NCBI RefSeq assembly: GCF_000373105.1
Contig: NZ_KB890414.1
Span: forward strand, 1 to 34,445
DNA: 34,445 nucleotides
Source: Neolewinella persica DSM 23188
GTDB lineage: Bacteria; Bacteroidota; Bacteroidia; Chitinophagales; Saprospiraceae
Direction of reading: 5' to 3'
The position numbers were made by a program, and so were the translations under genes. Below, piece after piece: positions 33,454 to 34,445 of the stretch. The notes below the pieces were generated by a model. It was not told the origin of the DNA. It saw only the letters and a list, made by a program, of their open reading frames with translations, and searched no databases. Each line of letters starts with the position of its first letter. Position 1 is the stretch's first letter.

Positions 33454-33467
33454 CAGCTCCGCTGCTA
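33451..33467. terminator. Hairpin holding both convergent stop codons
   Basis: TAGCAGC (33451-33457) pairs perfectly with GCTGCTA (33461-33467) around TCC. The TAG of the rhodanese gene and the TAG of the SPOR gene are the two ends of this palindrome. There is no T-run, so termination is possible but not certain. Confidence 0.4.
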
Positions 33468-34103
33468 TCTCCGTCGCATAACCTGCGCCTCAAAGCCAGC
33501 CTTCACGATCTTATCGGCCAGTTGTTTAGCTTCTGAAAACCGGTTGGATTGTCCGGCGAGCGCTACGGCGTAAGTACCCCGATTAAATTTTTCGACGGAG
33601 CTATCGTTAAAGCCGGCCTTTTTTAGTCGGGCAACCCGCTGCTCTGCGCCCGCCCGCTGCCGGAAACTGCCGGCAATGACGAGGTAGCGGCCAGTGCCGT
33701 TAGGTTCACCTACGGTATTTGGCGTAGTTGTATCGATTTCGTCTTCGTCTGCCTCCGCCGCCGCCCGGGCTTCTGCCGCACGGGCTTTACGGGCAGCTTC
33801 CTGGAGTTCCTCTAACTCTGCAGCCCGCTTTTCAGCGTCCGTCATTTCATCCAGCGCATTTGTAGGGGTAGTGCTCGTGGGCTCAACTGGTGTTTCTGAT
33901 TGAGCGGCAGCGTCATAATCCGTAGTAGCCCCAATGTCTGTAGGCGTAGGCTCATCCGCATAATCTGCTTCGTTAAGCACGATGGGATTATTACCCCTAA
34001 GGTTGTCTTGTTCTACCGTTTGTAAGGCTTTGTAGAACAGAAAACCTAGTGCCAAAAGACAGCTAATTAGGATGATCGGTATTAGAATTGACGTGTTTTT
34101 CAT
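33465..34103 (-). CDS. Membrane-anchored SPOR-domain protein
   Basis: A 212-residue protein with an N-terminal membrane helix (about 5-25, ILIPIILISCLLALGFLFY), an acidic Pro/Thr-rich linker, an Ala/Glu-rich coiled segment (about 88-125) and a C-terminal SPOR domain (about 138-212, GRYLVIAGSFRQRAGAEQRVARLKKAGF...). SPOR domains bind septal peptidoglycan lacking stem peptides. The protein probably sits in the inner membrane with the SPOR domain outside, at the division site or cell wall. Start at ATG 34103. Confidence 0.92.
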   Translation of the reverse strand: MKNTSILIPIILISCLLALGFLFYKALQTVEQDNLRGNNPIVLNEADYADEPTPTDIGATTDYDAAAQSETPVEPTSTTPTNALDEMTDAEKRAAELEELQEAARKARAAEARAAAEADEDEIDTTTPNTVGEPNGTGRYLVIAGSFRQRAGAEQRVARLKKAGFNDSSVEKFNRGTYAVALAGQSNRFSEAKQLADKIVKAGFEAQVMRRR

Positions 34104-34297
34104 GGTAATGTATCTGTTAAAATCCCAAAAATCATGGCCCAGGAGGCAATACCAGGCTAGTAAAGTGCATTTTTGCTATATCACGGTTAAACACGCTACA
34201 GCGCGATTCGTACATCGAAAGTACACAACAACTTTTCGATAGCACGAATTACCGTAAAGAATTGTTCAAGTGTTTGCTTTTTGGAAAGACCATTTTC
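34104..34297. other. Intergenic stretch, possible small RNA upstream of terminator
   Basis: No ORF on either strand. Contains short inverted pieces (for example TCGAAAG/CTTTTCGA near 34216-34241). A strong + strand terminator follows at 34298 without a + strand gene before it, so a small RNA may be made here; nothing else is visible. Confidence 0.35.
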
Positions 34298-34329
34298 GAG
34301 GGCACCCGGTTAGGGTGCCCTCTTTTTTT
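34298..34329 (+). terminator. Strong Rho-independent terminator without upstream gene
   Basis: GAGGGCACCC (34298-34307) pairs perfectly with GGGTGCCCTC (34313-34322), loop GGTTA, followed by seven T. The nearest + strand gene (rhodanese) ends 840 bp upstream with an opposing gene in between. Confidence 0.85.
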
Positions 34330-34445
34330 GGTCGCTTCGCTCGCGTTGCAGGGGTTGCAGAAGTTGCAGAGGCGATATCCGAGCGCCGCAACCGGAGCGA
34401 AGCGACCCTGCAACCCCTGCAACAAGAGCGAAGCGACCCTGCAAC
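34330..34445. repeat. Second copy of the 31-bp array family, cut by window edge
   Basis: GTCGCTTCGCTCGCGTTGCA at 34331-34350, running on through GGGGTTGCAG, is the reverse of the direct unit that follows at 34392-34445 (ending ...AGAGCGAAGCGACCCTGCAAC). Same structure as 29995-30479: an inverted left arm, then direct 31-bp units; the array continues beyond the window. Confidence 0.8.

Noticed and set aside
34200..34240. Possible tRNA before the orphan terminator
   Set aside because: No cloverleaf, no T-arm GTTC motif and no CCA-type acceptor stem could be drawn.

Overview
The window looks like a chromosomal segment of a marine or soil-type Bacteroidota, most plausibly a Saprospiraceae/Lewinella-like lineage. 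The evidence is: two proteins ending in type IX secretion (T9SS) C-terminal domains; a DUF1800/DUF1501 pair; a PVC-type (planctomycete-style) membrane-bound dehydrogenase and a sulfatase lipoprotein; TAnnTTTG-type -7 promoter boxes instead of sigma70 boxes; and moderately GC-rich DNA. The assignment is by family content only; no database search was possible.

Layout. 1-280: edge of a probable insertion sequence. 281-1874: translationally overlapping pair, a YHYH-domain lipoprotein and a small membrane-anchored protein. 2253-2594: small Cys-rich DUF326/Csp-like protein. 2966-3466: orphan AT-rich ORF. 3938-7369: large PVC-type dehydrogenase/HEAT/cytochrome c lipoprotein. 7370-7815: intergenic region with a perfect hairpin and a MITE-like inverted repeat. 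7816-13002: housekeeping genes (rsgA, icd, cysS) with two small membrane proteins. 13104-18000: envelope proteins (beta-barrel, PAP2 phosphatase), a thioredoxin-fold gene apparently split by an in-frame TGA, a small membrane protein and an AlkA-like DNA glycosylase. 18119-21208: DUF1501/DUF1800 operon. 21566-24675: sulfatase, T9SS cargo and a secreted fibre-like protein. 25090-25536: DIP1984-family protein. 26044-29997: an unusual Ddl-Ddl-transmembrane-PASTA fusion. 29995-30479: 31-bp tandem array with inverted ends. 30524-34103: T9SS cargo, rhodanese and SPOR protein. 34298-34329: orphan terminator. 34330-end: a second copy of the array family, running off the window.

The most unusual features are two. 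First, a short dispersed GC-rich motif, consensus YTGCACCTGCGGCCGCGCCC, occurs about 14 times in 34 kb, in both orientations, between genes and inside them. It has no stop codon in any of six frames, and its intragenic copies sit at linkers, termini, a signal peptide or a sorting domain. Two copies share a 30-bp identity while being translated in different frames. Second, a single polypeptide carries two D-Ala-D-Ala-ligase-like ATP-grasp domains followed by a membrane segment and extracytoplasmic PASTA domains; the two ligase domains differ at active-site positions, including Tyr versus Phe at the omega-loop position known to control dipeptide versus depsipeptide synthesis.

Functionally, the gene set is envelope biogenesis and polymer degradation (sulfatase, dehydrogenase, secreted T9SS proteins, DUF1501/DUF1800), cell-wall precursor synthesis (Ddl-PASTA, SPOR protein) and core metabolism or translation (icd, rsgA, cysS). 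I see no phage, CRISPR array, rRNA or tRNA gene.
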